NCBI GenBank assembly: GCA_029558905.1
Contig: JAKQCX010000030.1
Coordinates: forward strand, 1 to 64,000
Length of the DNA: 64,000 bases
Direction: 5' to 3'
From: Pseudomonadota bacterium
GTDB lineage: Bacteria; Pseudomonadota; Gammaproteobacteria; Burkholderiales; Thiobacillaceae
A program made the position numbers and the translations under genes. The notes beneath the pieces were generated by a model. The model saw only the letters and a list, made by a program, of their open reading frames with translations. It did no database searches and was not told where the DNA came from. Below, one piece after another: positions 53,698 to 62,941 of the stretch (positions are counted from its first letter, which is position 1; each line of letters starts with the position of its first letter).

Positions 53698-56600
53698 TCA
53701 GGCGGTGACGCGCGCGCCCACCAGACGGGCGATCTGCGCCAGCAGTTCCTCTTCCTGGTAGGGCTTGCCCAGGTAGGCATCGACGCCCAACTCCAGGGCA
53801 AGGTCGCGGTGTTTGTCGGCCGTGCGTGAGGTGATCATGATGATGGGAATGCCCGCCAGGCGCGGGTTGGCGCGCAGATTCTGGGTCAGCTCGAAGCCAT
53901 CCATGCGCGGCATTTCGATATCCAGCAGCATGACCGCCGGGATCTCCTCTTCCAGCTTTTCCAGGGCCTCCACGCCGTCCCGGGCGGTGACGATGCGATA
54001 GGCCTCCCTTTCCAGCAGGCGGCTGGTGATCTTGCGCACGGTGAGGGAATCGTCCACCACCATGATCAGCGGGCTCTGCTCGATGTCCGCCACTTCCTCC
54101 TCGAAGGACAGGACCGGGGCCCGCTCCGCCAGGAGGAAGGGGTTGAGGATGAGCGCCACGCGTCCGTCACCCAGCACCGTGGCGCCGCTGATGCCGCTGA
54201 TGCGCGCCACCTGGGGGCCGATCGGTTTCACCACGGCCTCGAGGTTGCCTTCCAGGGCATCCACGCGCAGGGCCAGGCGCGACTCTCCGGCCTGCAGGGC
54301 AAGCACCGTGCGCTGCCGGCCTTCGGCGGGCTGGGGCTTGCAATCCACCAGTTCGGCCAGGGTGCGCAGGGGGAAGCGCGTCCCGTCCAGCTCCAGGTAG
54401 CCTTGCGCGTGCAGGGCCGGCATCTGTTCGGCCTTCAGTTCCCGGATCTGGTGAACCAGGTTGGCGGGCAGGGCCCAGGTCTGGTCGCCGGCCCGCGCCA
54501 GCACCACCTGGGTCAGGGCCAGGGTCAGGGGCAGACGGATGGTGAAGCGGGTACCCTGACCGGGAGTGCTGTGCATGCGCACCCGGCCGCCGATGCCGGC
54601 GATCTCGCTCCTCACCACATCCAGACCCACACCCCGTCCGGCCAGCTCGGTGACCGTCTGGGCGGTGGAAAAGCCGGAACGGAACAGGAAACTCTCGACC
54701 TGCTCCGGGGTGATGTCGGCCTCGGCCGCCAGCCAGCCCCGGGCCACGGCCCGGGCCCGCACTGCCTCGGCATCGACGCCGGCGCCATCATCCATGAGGG
54801 TGAGCACGATTTCATTGCCTTCCTGGCATGCGCTCAGGTGGATTTCGCCGTATTCGGGCTTGCCTGCCGCCTGGCGCACGTGGGGGGGCTCCACGCCATG
54901 GGCCACGGCGTTGCGTACCAGGTGTTCCAGGGAGGCCGCCACCTTGTCCAGCACCGCCCGGTCCAGCTCGGTCTGGCCGCCTTCCAGCTCCAGTTGGGCG
55001 CGTCGCCCCGTCTCCTTGGCGGACTGACGCACGATGCGGTACATGCGCTCGGCCAGGGTATTCAGGGGCACCATGCGCATGTGCATGAGTTCCTGCTGCA
55101 GGGTGCGCGTCATGCGGGATTGCTGGGTGAGGGCGTTGTCCGCCTCGGTCAGGCCGGCCAGCAGGTTGTCCTGGGCGGTGGACACGTCGTTCACGCTTTC
55201 CGCCAGTTGCCGGGTGAGCTCTTGCAGGCGGGAGAAGCGGTCGAATTCGAGCGGATCGAAATGGCTTTCGTCCATTTGCGACAGGCGTGAGCGCATCTGC
55301 GTCTCGGCCTGGATTTCCAGCTCGCGCAGCTGGGCGCGCAGACGCTCCACGTTGGCCGCCAGCTCCTGCGCGGTCTGCTTGTAGCCGCTGAGCACGTTCT
55401 CGATCCGCGCCCGGGCGATGGAAACCTCACCGGCCTCGTTGAGCAGGGTGTCGAGCACATCGGCCTTGAGGCGCAGGGTCTGGCGCCAGCGCACCTCCCC
55501 GTCCGCGGCGGCTGCCCCCGGCGCCGGCCGCGTGGCGGGGGATTGCGTGGCCGCCGCCGCGCTCACTGGGGCCACGCGCGCGGTGGCCTCCGGCTGACCG
55601 GCCACGCCCCGGGCGGGTGCCGCGGATCCGGCCTTGAGGGCTTCCAGCATCTCATGCAGCTGGTCATAGTCGGCTTCCAGGCGGTCCAGGACTTCGTCCG
55701 GGGTCACGCCGTCCGCCTGTTCCACGATCAGGTTTTCCATGCCGTGCACCCGCTCGCCCAGGACCATCGCGCCGGCCATGCGCGCGGAACCCTTGAGGGT
55801 GTGCAACACCCGTTTCAGGTCATCACCTGCGCCGTGCCGGCCCGGTTGCGCGCGCCAGTCGCGCAGGCCCTCGCCGATGCGCGGCATGAGCTCGGCGGCT
55901 TCCTCCAGGAAGATGGGCAGGAGCTGCGCATCGAGTTCATCGCGTGCCATCGGCGCCTCGGACGCGGCGGGGAGTCTGGCCGGCGCGGTGGCCACGGCGA
56001 TGTGTTCCAGGGCAGCCGCCACCTGCCGCTCCAGCGCGGCGTCTTCCATGCCGGTACCCGGAATGGAGCTGGTCGGATCCGGCGGCAACCCCGCCTGCCG
56101 CGCGATGGCAGGTGGGGTGGCGATCCCCGCACGCAGGTCTCCCAGGTGTGCATGCATGTGGTCGTAGGCCTCTTCCAGGGCATCGACGTCCGTGTCGTCC
56201 AGCACCTGCGGTTCCATCACCCGGGTTTCCAGGGCATGGATCTCTTCGCCCAGACCCAGGGCGCCGGCCATGCGTGCCGAGCCCTTGAGGGTGTGCAGCA
56301 CCCGCCTGAGCTCGTCCAGCCAATCAGCGCCGTCGGTGTGCGTGCGCAGACCGCGCAGGGCCTCGCCGATGCGGGGCATGAGTTCGTCCGCCTCTTCCAG
56401 GAAAAGGGGCAGCAGTTCCGTATCCGGCTGGTCCGCGGCGGGGGCCGGCGCGCCCACGTCGGACGGTACCGACGGCAGCGTGCTGGCCTCTCCGCTGTCC
56501 TCGTCGCGCCTTTCCGCGAAGGTGACCAGCCCCGCGAGGAGGCTGGAGACTTCGTCCAGGGGGGGTGGAAAGTGCAGCGCCTGGATGGTCTGAAAGCCGT

Positions 56601-59388
56601 GTGCAAGGTATCGGATGACCTCTTCCAGACCGGCAACCACTTCTCCGGGCAGGCGCATGGTCTTGTCGGGCCAGTTCCCGGCCCAGCGCTCGACGGCGTG
56701 CGCAGCCTCGGCCAAGGGTGTGAAACCCGTGGTGCGGGAGATGCCCGCCAGGGTGTGCGCGGCGCGGATGAATGCTTCCCAGGCGGCGGGGCGATGCGCG
56801 CGCGCGATCTCCGCCAGGGCGATGCTCATGTCCCGCAGGCGCTGAACGCCTTCGGCGCGGAAGACCTGAAACAGTTCCGCGGGCAGCACATGCCCATCCA
56901 GATCGACCGCATCGGTGATCCCGGGCGGGTCCGCGGGCTCGGTTTCGCCGGCGGTCGCGGCCGAGGCCACCGACGCGCCGGCATCAGGCTTTGGGGGTGG
57001 GGTCTCCGGGACCGCGCACTCGCCACGCAGGCGCCTGGCCGTGGCCACCAATGGTTCGGACCGCACCTGGGCCTGGCCCTGTTCCTCCAGCGCCGTGACC
57101 CAGGTCTGGAAGGCATTGCCGGCTTCTTCCAAGAAGTCCAGCATCGCAGCGTCGGGTGTACGCTCGTCGCGCAGCCACTGGTTCAGGGTCTGTTCGATTT
57201 CCCAGGCGGGTTCGGCCAGCTGTGTCAGCCCCACCATGCGGCCGCTGCCCTTCAGGGTATGGAAGGCGCGCCTTACCACGATGAAGGCCTCGTGGTCGTA
57301 GGGGCTCACGTTCAGGCGGGAGACCTGCACGGCGATGGCGGCCAGCACGTCATTGGCCTCCTCAATGTAGGTCTGCAGGAGCTCCTGGTCCACCGTTTCA
57401 CTCGATGCGGTGGCCAGACGCTGGGTTTCTGCGCTGGGCTCCACCCTGGCCATGGCGGGCATCGTCACGCTGGCCTGGGACGCCCCGCCGTCCAGGGCCT
57501 GCAGCAGGTGGTCGGCCTGGGTGCGCAGCCCCGCATCCCCCACCAGGTCCGCATCCCGCTTGAGGGCCGCCAGGTCGGTCCGTAGCCTGGCCTTGCTGGC
57601 TTCGTCCCGGACGCCATCCTGTATCCACTGGGTCACGGCCTGGTACAGGCGCTGGGCCTCCTCCCGTGCCTGAATCTCCACGGAGACCTCCTTGGTTCTG
57701 GGACGGGCCTCGGGGGTGGCCAGCAGACGCCGCATGGCCATGGGATCGTCCCGGCCGTAGCGCAGGGCATCCACATACAAACCCAGGGTGGACAGGGCTT
57801 CGGCCACCCAGTCCAGGTTTTCGGGTGGGATCTGGACGTCTGCCGCGTCGAAATGGCCGATACGGGTCATGGCCTCGGCCACCAGATCGCTGGCCACATC
57901 CAGCTGCAGGATCCGCAGGGCGCCCAGGATCTGTTTCAGCAGGCCGGGCACCCTGGGCAGGCCGCCGCGCTCCCGCTCGTCGCGGAAGAACCTGTCCAGG
58001 ATCTCTTCCACCTGGTGCAGGTTGGCCTGGATCTCGTGCGTGACCTGGGCCAGCAGGAGCTTGTCCTGTGCCGCGCGGGAGATCTCGTCCAGCATGTCCA
58101 CCTGGGGAATCTTGGCCACATTGAAACTGGGGTCGATGGCGGCCTGCACGCGCATGGCCTGGGCCTCCGCCTGACGTGCGAATTCCTCGCCCAGCTTATC
58201 GAAGTGCTCCGCGGCGTTCAGACCCAGCAGCAGGGCCGTGGCCATTTCCACCTGCAGGGCCTCGTTGTGGCCGGCATCCCCCACGCCTGGCATGCGTTTG
58301 GCCACGGCCTGCACGATGCGCGTCAGGTCCTTCATGGCCTGGTTGGGTAGGCGCAGCGCCGCCTCAAACAGACCGGTAGCGGACTGCTGGAAGGGTTCCA
58401 GGCTCTCCGCCCGGCCGCCGCAGTAGCGAATCCAGTGGTCCTTGGCGCCGATCAGGTTGTCCTTCAGGCTGGCCACGAAGGGCAGCAACTCCTCCGCCAG
58501 CCCCGCTTCCTTGCCGGGAAAATAGCGGCGCAGGAGGTGCAGGTCGTTGACTTCCGCGGTACGTCCCACGGGCACCGGGTCCTGGGCCACGTAGTAGAGC
58601 ACGTCGTTGAACAGGCGTTCCGCCAGCTGGCGCGAACCTTCCATGAGTCGGCGCATTTGCAGGTCGATGCGTCCGCACAGGCGCTTGATCCAGATGTCGA
58701 GGGGTACGGCTTCCCGCCTCAAGGCTTCCATGAGGCCCACCGTGGCCCACCAGAAGCCGTGTTGGGTGGCTCCCGGTGCCAGCTCCTCGACATGGCGCAC
58801 GGACTGTTCCATGAGCCGCAGCCCGGTCATGGGCTCCTTGTTCTGCAGCAGCTGCAGCAGGCCGCGCTGATAGCGCACGCGCGCCGCGTGGATGGCCCGC
58901 GCCCTGGCGGCTTCGTCCAGGCCGGGCTCGACCGCGCGCTTGGGGGGGCGGGCATCGGTATTGGGGAAGAACAGCTCGCTGGGAGACGGTGCATCGCCGC
59001 CACGCTGCGTGACCACCAGGCGATAGACCGGCGCGAGACGCAATTCGGCATGCGGCGTGCCGGCCGCCAGGCCGTCGAGATAGGACTTGAGGGCATCGAT
59101 GGCCGCCAGGGCCACATCCATCGAGGTTTGGGTCAGCAGGGCGGGCTTGTTCGACATCTCCTCCAGCAGCCGCTCCGTGGCGGAGGTAAGCAAGGACACG
59201 CCCTGCAGGTCCACGATCTGCAGGGCCCCGTACACCTGGTGCAGGTGCGCGGATGCCGCCTTGAGGGGGTGCGTGTCCTCCCCGTTCCAGTCGGCGAGGG
59301 CCTGCCGTGCCGCATGCAGGGCATTGTCCAGTTCCGCCTTGACCCAGGTCAGGGGTCCGATGTCGAAGTCGTCCAGGTCCATGTTCAT
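53698..59388 (-). CDS. chpA: Hybrid chemotaxis kinase ChpA (PilL) for twitching
   Basis: An 1896-residue CheA-type kinase for type IV pilus control. The first 660 residues are helical, FimL-like and without a clear phospho-histidine. Four Hpt domains follow with histidines at 710 (HTLKGSGRM), 878 (HTLAGISRT), 1032 and 1196 (HTLKGSARM). The kinase ATP domain has LEHLVRNAVAHG and DDGAGVD, then GRGVGLDVV; a CheW domain comes next. The C-terminal receiver has its phospho-Asp at 1823 (LLDIEMPRMDG). Shorter than Pseudomonas ChpA, which has more Hpt-like units. Last gene of the pil-chp operon; pilK and chpB are absent. Confidence 0.93.
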   Translation of the reverse strand: MNMDLDDFDIGPLTWVKAELDNALHAARQALADWNGEDTHPLKAASAHLHQVYGALQIVDLQGVSLLTSATERLLEEMSNKPALLTQTSMDVALAAIDALKSYLDGLAAGTPHAELRLAPVYRLVVTQRGGDAPSPSELFFPNTDARPPKRAVEPGLDEAARARAIHAARVRYQRGLLQLLQNKEPMTGLRLMEQSVRHVEELAPGATQHGFWWATVGLMEALRREAVPLDIWIKRLCGRIDLQMRRLMEGSRQLAERLFNDVLYYVAQDPVPVGRTAEVNDLHLLRRYFPGKEAGLAEELLPFVASLKDNLIGAKDHWIRYCGGRAESLEPFQQSATGLFEAALRLPNQAMKDLTRIVQAVAKRMPGVGDAGHNEALQVEMATALLLGLNAAEHFDKLGEEFARQAEAQAMRVQAAIDPSFNVAKIPQVDMLDEISRAAQDKLLLAQVTHEIQANLHQVEEILDRFFRDERERGGLPRVPGLLKQILGALRILQLDVASDLVAEAMTRIGHFDAADVQIPPENLDWVAEALSTLGLYVDALRYGRDDPMAMRRLLATPEARPRTKEVSVEIQAREEAQRLYQAVTQWIQDGVRDEASKARLRTDLAALKRDADLVGDAGLRTQADHLLQALDGGASQASVTMPAMARVEPSAETQRLATASSETVDQELLQTYIEEANDVLAAIAVQVSRLNVSPYDHEAFIVVRRAFHTLKGSGRMVGLTQLAEPAWEIEQTLNQWLRDERTPDAAMLDFLEEAGNAFQTWVTALEEQGQAQVRSEPLVATARRLRGECAVPETPPPKPDAGASVASAATAGETEPADPPGITDAVDLDGHVLPAELFQVFRAEGVQRLRDMSIALAEIARAHRPAAWEAFIRAAHTLAGISRTTGFTPLAEAAHAVERWAGNWPDKTMRLPGEVVAGLEEVIRYLAHGFQTIQALHFPPPLDEVSSLLAGLVTFAERRDEDSGEASTLPSVPSDVGAPAPAADQPDTELLPLFLEEADELMPRIGEALRGLRTHTDGADWLDELRRVLHTLKGSARMAGALGLGEEIHALETRVMEPQVLDDTDVDALEEAYDHMHAHLGDLRAGIATPPAIARQAGLPPDPTSSIPGTGMEDAALERQVAAALEHIAVATAPARLPAASEAPMARDELDAQLLPIFLEEAAELMPRIGEGLRDWRAQPGRHGAGDDLKRVLHTLKGSARMAGAMVLGERVHGMENLIVEQADGVTPDEVLDRLEADYDQLHEMLEALKAGSAAPARGVAGQPEATARVAPVSAAAATQSPATRPAPGAAAADGEVRWRQTLRLKADVLDTLLNEAGEVSIARARIENVLSGYKQTAQELAANVERLRAQLRELEIQAETQMRSRLSQMDESHFDPLEFDRFSRLQELTRQLAESVNDVSTAQDNLLAGLTEADNALTQQSRMTRTLQQELMHMRMVPLNTLAERMYRIVRQSAKETGRRAQLELEGGQTELDRAVLDKVAASLEHLVRNAVAHGVEPPHVRQAAGKPEYGEIHLSACQEGNEIVLTLMDDGAGVDAEAVRARAVARGWLAAEADITPEQVESFLFRSGFSTAQTVTELAGRGVGLDVVRSEIAGIGGRVRMHSTPGQGTRFTIRLPLTLALTQVVLARAGDQTWALPANLVHQIRELKAEQMPALHAQGYLELDGTRFPLRTLAELVDCKPQPAEGRQRTVLALQAGESRLALRVDALEGNLEAVVKPIGPQVARISGISGATVLGDGRVALILNPFLLAERAPVLSFEEEVADIEQSPLIMVVDDSLTVRKITSRLLEREAYRIVTARDGVEALEKLEEEIPAVMLLDIEMPRMDGFELTQNLRANPRLAGIPIIMITSRTADKHRDLALELGVDAYLGKPYQEEELLAQIARLVGARVTA

Positions 59389-59410
59389 CGCTGCATCCCC
59401 ATTCTGCGTG

Positions 59411-61531
59411 TCACAGCTTGAAGCCGGACACGGAAACCTTCAGTTCGTCCGACAGCTGCGTCAGCTGCGCCACGGATTGCACGCTGCGGCGTGTGCGCTC
59501 GGAGGCCTGCTCGGTCACCGCCAGAATCTCCTGCATGTTGCCCTTTGCCTGCTCGGCCATTTGCGCCTGGGTGCGCGTGGCCTCGGAGATATTCTGGATG
59601 AGCCGCGCCAGCTGGTCCGACACGGATTCGATCTCGGCCAGGGATACGCCGGCGGCGTCGGAGCGGGCGGCACCCTGGACCACGCCCTGAGTGGAGGTTT
59701 CCATGGCGTTCACCGCGTTCTGGGTGTCGCTCTGGATGGTCTTGACGATGACGCCGATGCGCCGCGTGGCGTGCGCGGAGCGTTCCGCCAGACGCTGCAC
59801 CTCTTCCGCCACCACGGAAAAGCCCCGGCCCGCCTCGCCGGCCGCGGCGGCCTGGATGGCGGCGTTCAGGGCCAGGACGTTGGTCTGTTCGGTGATGTCC
59901 GAGATCAGGTCGACGATCTCGCCGATCTCCTGCGAGGATTCCCCCAGGCGCTTGATGCGCTTGGAGGTTTCCTGCATCTGGTCGCGAATCAGGTTCATGC
60001 CGGCGATGGCGTCCCGCACCGCGTCGCCGCCGCGGCGGGCGGTGCGGAGCGAGAGCTCCGCCACGTTCGTGGATTCCGCCGCGTTTTCGGAAACCTCGGC
60101 GATGGAACGGGACATGTGGTTGACCGCCTCCGTGGTGTCGGCGATGCGCCGGGCCTGTTGCTCGGAGGCCTGCAGCAGCGCCTCGGCGTTGACGCGGGCT
60201 TCGGTGGAGGAGGTGGCCACCTGTTCGGAGGCGCGGTTGATGCCCTGCACCAGGGTGCGCAACTCCTCGATGGCGAAGTTCACCGAATCGGCGATGGCGC
60301 CGGTGATGTCCTCCGTCACCGTGGCCTGCACCGTCAGGTCGCCTTCTGCCAGGTCACCCATCTCGTTCAACAGGCGCAGGATGGCGTCCTGGTTGCGGCG
60401 GTTTTCTCCGGCCGCCTCCTGGGCCCGGCGCTGGGCTTCCTGCAGGTTGGACACGCCCAGTGCCAACAGGGCCGCCAGGGCCAGCACGGCGAAGAGGACG
60501 GCGAACGTCAGGGTGATGCCCGTGCCCAGGGACTGGTAACGCTCGGTCAGTGCCTGTGTCATGGCCAGCAGCGGATCCGATTCATCGAACAGCTCGCGCG
60601 CCGCACGCTTGGCTTCCACCAGCGGGGCCATGTTCCGCAGCACGTTGTTCACCTCGGTTTCGAAGCCGTTGTAGACCTCCTGCAATTCCAGCAGTTTGTC
60701 GCGAGCGCTTGCCTCGCTCACCGCCGTTACTCCCAGGGCGCTGCTGCCACGCAGCAGACCGTCCAGCACCTCACGGAATGTGCGCACGTCCTGGGCAAGC
60801 TGATAGGCCGTCTCCGGGTTGATGAGGTCGGAGGACAGCAGGGCGTTGGCGTTCTTTGCCATGCGCTGGGTCCACAGGGCCTGTTGGTTGGCGTAGGCCC
60901 ACTGCTTCCTTGCATCGCCGGGCAACAGGGCCACCACCTGTTCCGTCAGGTCCAGCAGTTCCGTGTTGCGCTCATTGATCTCGGCCAGGGACCGGCCTAG
61001 ATGCACGAGCAGGCTCATCTGGCTGTTCAGGGCGCGGAGGTCCTTCTCGGAGATTTGCCAGCGCTGCCGCAGACGGGCCAGGTCATCCTGTATGTAGAAG
61101 GGGGAGGCGGGGACCCGCGCGTCCCCCTCGATCAGTGCCCTGAGGCCGTCGGCGAAGCCTTGATGGGCCTCCTCCATCTGCGTGAAGGCCTTGGCGTTGC
61201 CTAGCACGGCCTGCTGCGCGGTCTTGGTGTAACGCTGGGACAGCATCTGCAGGCGCGTGGAAATTTCGATGTATTGCGCGCGGTTGCCCGTCTGTACGAT
61301 GTTCCACACCAGGAAGCCCGCCGCCAACGCCAGGGCGCCCAGCAGTATCGCTACCAGCACGGGCTGGTGCTGCTCCGCCGGCAGCCGCTTCAGCAGGGGA
61401 AGGCGGTCGGGGCTGAGCGCGCCCAGGCGAGCCAAGCCCGCGCGCACCCGCGGTGCCAGTCTCGCGCCCATGCGCGTGAAGGTTTTGTCCAGCCGCATGC
61501 TGGCCCCTTTCCCGCTTGTCGTGCTCACCAT
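59411..61531 (-). CDS. pilJ: Methyl-accepting chemotaxis protein PilJ
   Basis: A 706-residue transmembrane receptor for the Pil-Chp pathway. Two membrane helices ([20 protein letters not shown] near residue 60, and [20 protein letters not shown] near residue 345) flank a periplasmic sensor of PilJ type. A HAMP-like region and the cytoplasmic signalling tip follow, with [11 protein letters not shown] and [26 protein letters not shown] lies six bases before the ATG; an ATG twelve codons later is possible. It is 57 bases after pilI. Confidence 0.94.
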   Translation of the reverse strand: MVSTTSGKGASMRLDKTFTRMGARLAPRVRAGLARLGALSPDRLPLLKRLPAEQHQPVLVAILLGALALAAGFLVWNIVQTGNRAQYIEISTRLQMLSQRYTKTAQQAVLGNAKAFTQMEEAHQGFADGLRALIEGDARVPASPFYIQDDLARLRQRWQISEKDLRALNSQMSLLVHLGRSLAEINERNTELLDLTEQVVALLPGDARKQWAYANQQALWTQRMAKNANALLSSDLINPETAYQLAQDVRTFREVLDGLLRGSSALGVTAVSEASARDKLLELQEVYNGFETEVNNVLRNMAPLVEAKRAARELFDESDPLLAMTQALTERYQSLGTGITLTFAVLFAVLALAALLALGVSNLQEAQRRAQEAAGENRRNQDAILRLLNEMGDLAEGDLTVQATVTEDITGAIADSVNFAIEELRTLVQGINRASEQVATSSTEARVNAEALLQASEQQARRIADTTEAVNHMSRSIAEVSENAAESTNVAELSLRTARRGGDAVRDAIAGMNLIRDQMQETSKRIKRLGESSQEIGEIVDLISDITEQTNVLALNAAIQAAAAGEAGRGFSVVAEEVQRLAERSAHATRRIGVIVKTIQSDTQNAVNAMETSTQGVVQGAARSDAAGVSLAEIESVSDQLARLIQNISEATRTQAQMAEQAKGNMQEILAVTEQASERTRRSVQSVAQLTQLSDELKVSVSGFKL

Positions 61532-61588
61532 CCTGCTCTCCCAATGGGATATCCTGCCGCTGCGTACCGCATCAAGCTGTGCGCGTGC

Positions 61589-62107
61589 CTAGGCGCCCGC
61601 CTCCAGGAAATGCGGGGTACGCACCAGGTCTTCCACGCTGATTTCCGTCCACACTACCCCTGTGGAATCCCGCCAGTGTCTCAGCATCCAGGTCGGAGAG
61701 TCGGCAGGCGGGGGCTCCGGCACCAGATCCTGCTCGGGGCGCAGTCCGAGAGCGCGTTCCACACGCAGGGCCACGTTCATGCCGAAACGGGGATGGGCGA
61801 GGAGCAGACGCGACTCGCCCCGCGGCAAGGGCTCCGCTACGCCCGCGTAGGCCGCCAGGTCGACACAGCCGTAGATCACGCCACGCACGCTGGCCACGCC
61901 CACGAACCAGGGGCGCGCCCAGGGCGCCTGGGTCAGCAGGGGCACGGTGACCACCTCGTTCACCTGGTCCAGGTTCACCATCCAGTGATGTCCCCCCGCC
62001 AGGAAACCCAACTTGGGATGGATCGTGCCGCGGGTCTCTGCGACCTTGAGCCTCTCCGCCAGACGTGCCTGGAAATCCCGCAGATTCTCGCGTGCTGTCT
62101 CGGCCAC
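61589..62107 (-). CDS. pilI: CheW-like coupling protein PilI
   Basis: A 172-residue cytoplasmic adaptor that couples PilJ to ChpA. The CheW-fold is read from LAGGHHWMVNLDQVNEVVTV through RGVIYGCVDLAAYAG and RSRLLLAHPRFG-like strands. It starts at GTG with only a weak ribosome site. The gap to pilH is seven bases, so it likely depends on translation of the previous gene. Confidence 0.9.
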   Translation of the reverse strand: MAETARENLRDFQARLAERLKVAETRGTIHPKLGFLAGGHHWMVNLDQVNEVVTVPLLTQAPWARPWFVGVASVRGVIYGCVDLAAYAGVAEPLPRGESRLLLAHPRFGMNVALRVERALGLRPEQDLVPEPPPADSPTWMLRHWRDSTGVVWTEISVEDLVRTPHFLEAGA

Positions 62108-62114
62108 GGCTGGT

Positions 62115-62480
62115 TCAACCCAGGGCCACGATCTTGCCCAGCAACTCGTCCGCCACCACGGGCTTCACCACGTACTCCACGGCACCCTGGCGCATGCCCC
62201 AGACCCTGTCCGTTTCCTGGTCCTTGGTGGTGCACATGATGACCGGGATCTTCTGGGTGACGGGGTCACGGGACAGCTGGCGTGTGGCCTGAAAGCCGTT
62301 CAACCCCGGCATGACCACGTCCATCAGCACCAGGTCGGGCAGTTCGCTCTTGGCCAGGGCCACGCCCCGTTCACCGTCTTCCGCGGTAATGACCTGGTAG
62401 CCGTTCTTGCGCAACAGGTCGGTGAGAAAAAAACGTTCGGTGGGGGAATCGTCCACCACCAGGATTCGCTTCACGGCCAT
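62115..62480 (-). CDS. pilH: Single-domain response regulator PilH
   Basis: A 121-residue CheY-like receiver. The acidic pair is in ILVVDDSPTERFF, the phospho-Asp in LVLMDVVMPGLNGFQ, the Thr/Lys pair in CTTKDQE and VVKPV. In Pseudomonas PilH opposes PilG and tunes pilus retraction. PTERFFLTDLL and QATRQL separate it from PilG. It follows pilG by 27 bases. Confidence 0.93.
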   Translation of the reverse strand: MAVKRILVVDDSPTERFFLTDLLRKNGYQVITAEDGERGVALAKSELPDLVLMDVVMPGLNGFQATRQLSRDPVTQKIPVIMCTTKDQETDRVWGMRQGAVEYVVKPVVADELLGKIVALG

Positions 62481-62507
62481 GTCGATTTCCTTGCTCGTAC
62501 GGAGGAG

Positions 62508-62924
62508 TCAGCGGTCTGCCGCGCGGTGACGGCGTACCGCGTCCAGCAGGCCGTCCTTGCTGAAAGGCTTGGTCAGATATTCGTCGGACCCCACCAGGCG
62601 TCCACGCGCCCGGTCGAACAGGCCGTCCTTGCTGGACAGCATGATCACCGGCGTATCCCGGAAACGTGGATTCTTCTTGATCAGGGCACAGGTCTGGTAG
62701 CCATCCAGGCGGGGCATCATGATGTCCACGAACACGACCTCCGGATGATGATCCGCGATCTTGGCCAGGGCGTCGAAGCCATCTTCCGCCAGGATGACCT
62801 CGCAGCCGGCCTGCACGAGGAAGATTTCCGCGCTGCGCCGGATGGTGTTGCTGTCATCGATCACCATCACCTTGGCACCCCTCAGGCTGTTTTCGGCGGT
62901 CTGTACGACCATGCCTCCATCCAT
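62508..62924 (-). CDS. pilG: Single-domain response regulator PilG
   Basis: A 138-residue CheY-like receiver that promotes pilus extension. Seen are VMVIDDSNTIRRSAEIFL, phospho-Asp in VVFVDIMMPRLDGYQTCALI, and SSKDGLFDRARGRLVGSDEY with Lys in LTKPFSKDGLL. These segments match PilG closely. The ATG at 62924 is chosen because AAGGAG lies eight bases upstream; a longer start at 62942 overlaps the previous stop. It is the first pil-chp gene in the cluster. Confidence 0.93.
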   Translation of the reverse strand: MDGGMVVQTAENSLRGAKVMVIDDSNTIRRSAEIFLVQAGCEVILAEDGFDALAKIADHHPEVVFVDIMMPRLDGYQTCALIKKNPRFRDTPVIMLSSKDGLFDRARGRLVGSDEYLTKPFSKDGLLDAVRRHRAADR

Positions 62925-62941
62925 ATGCGTGTCTCCTTGCA

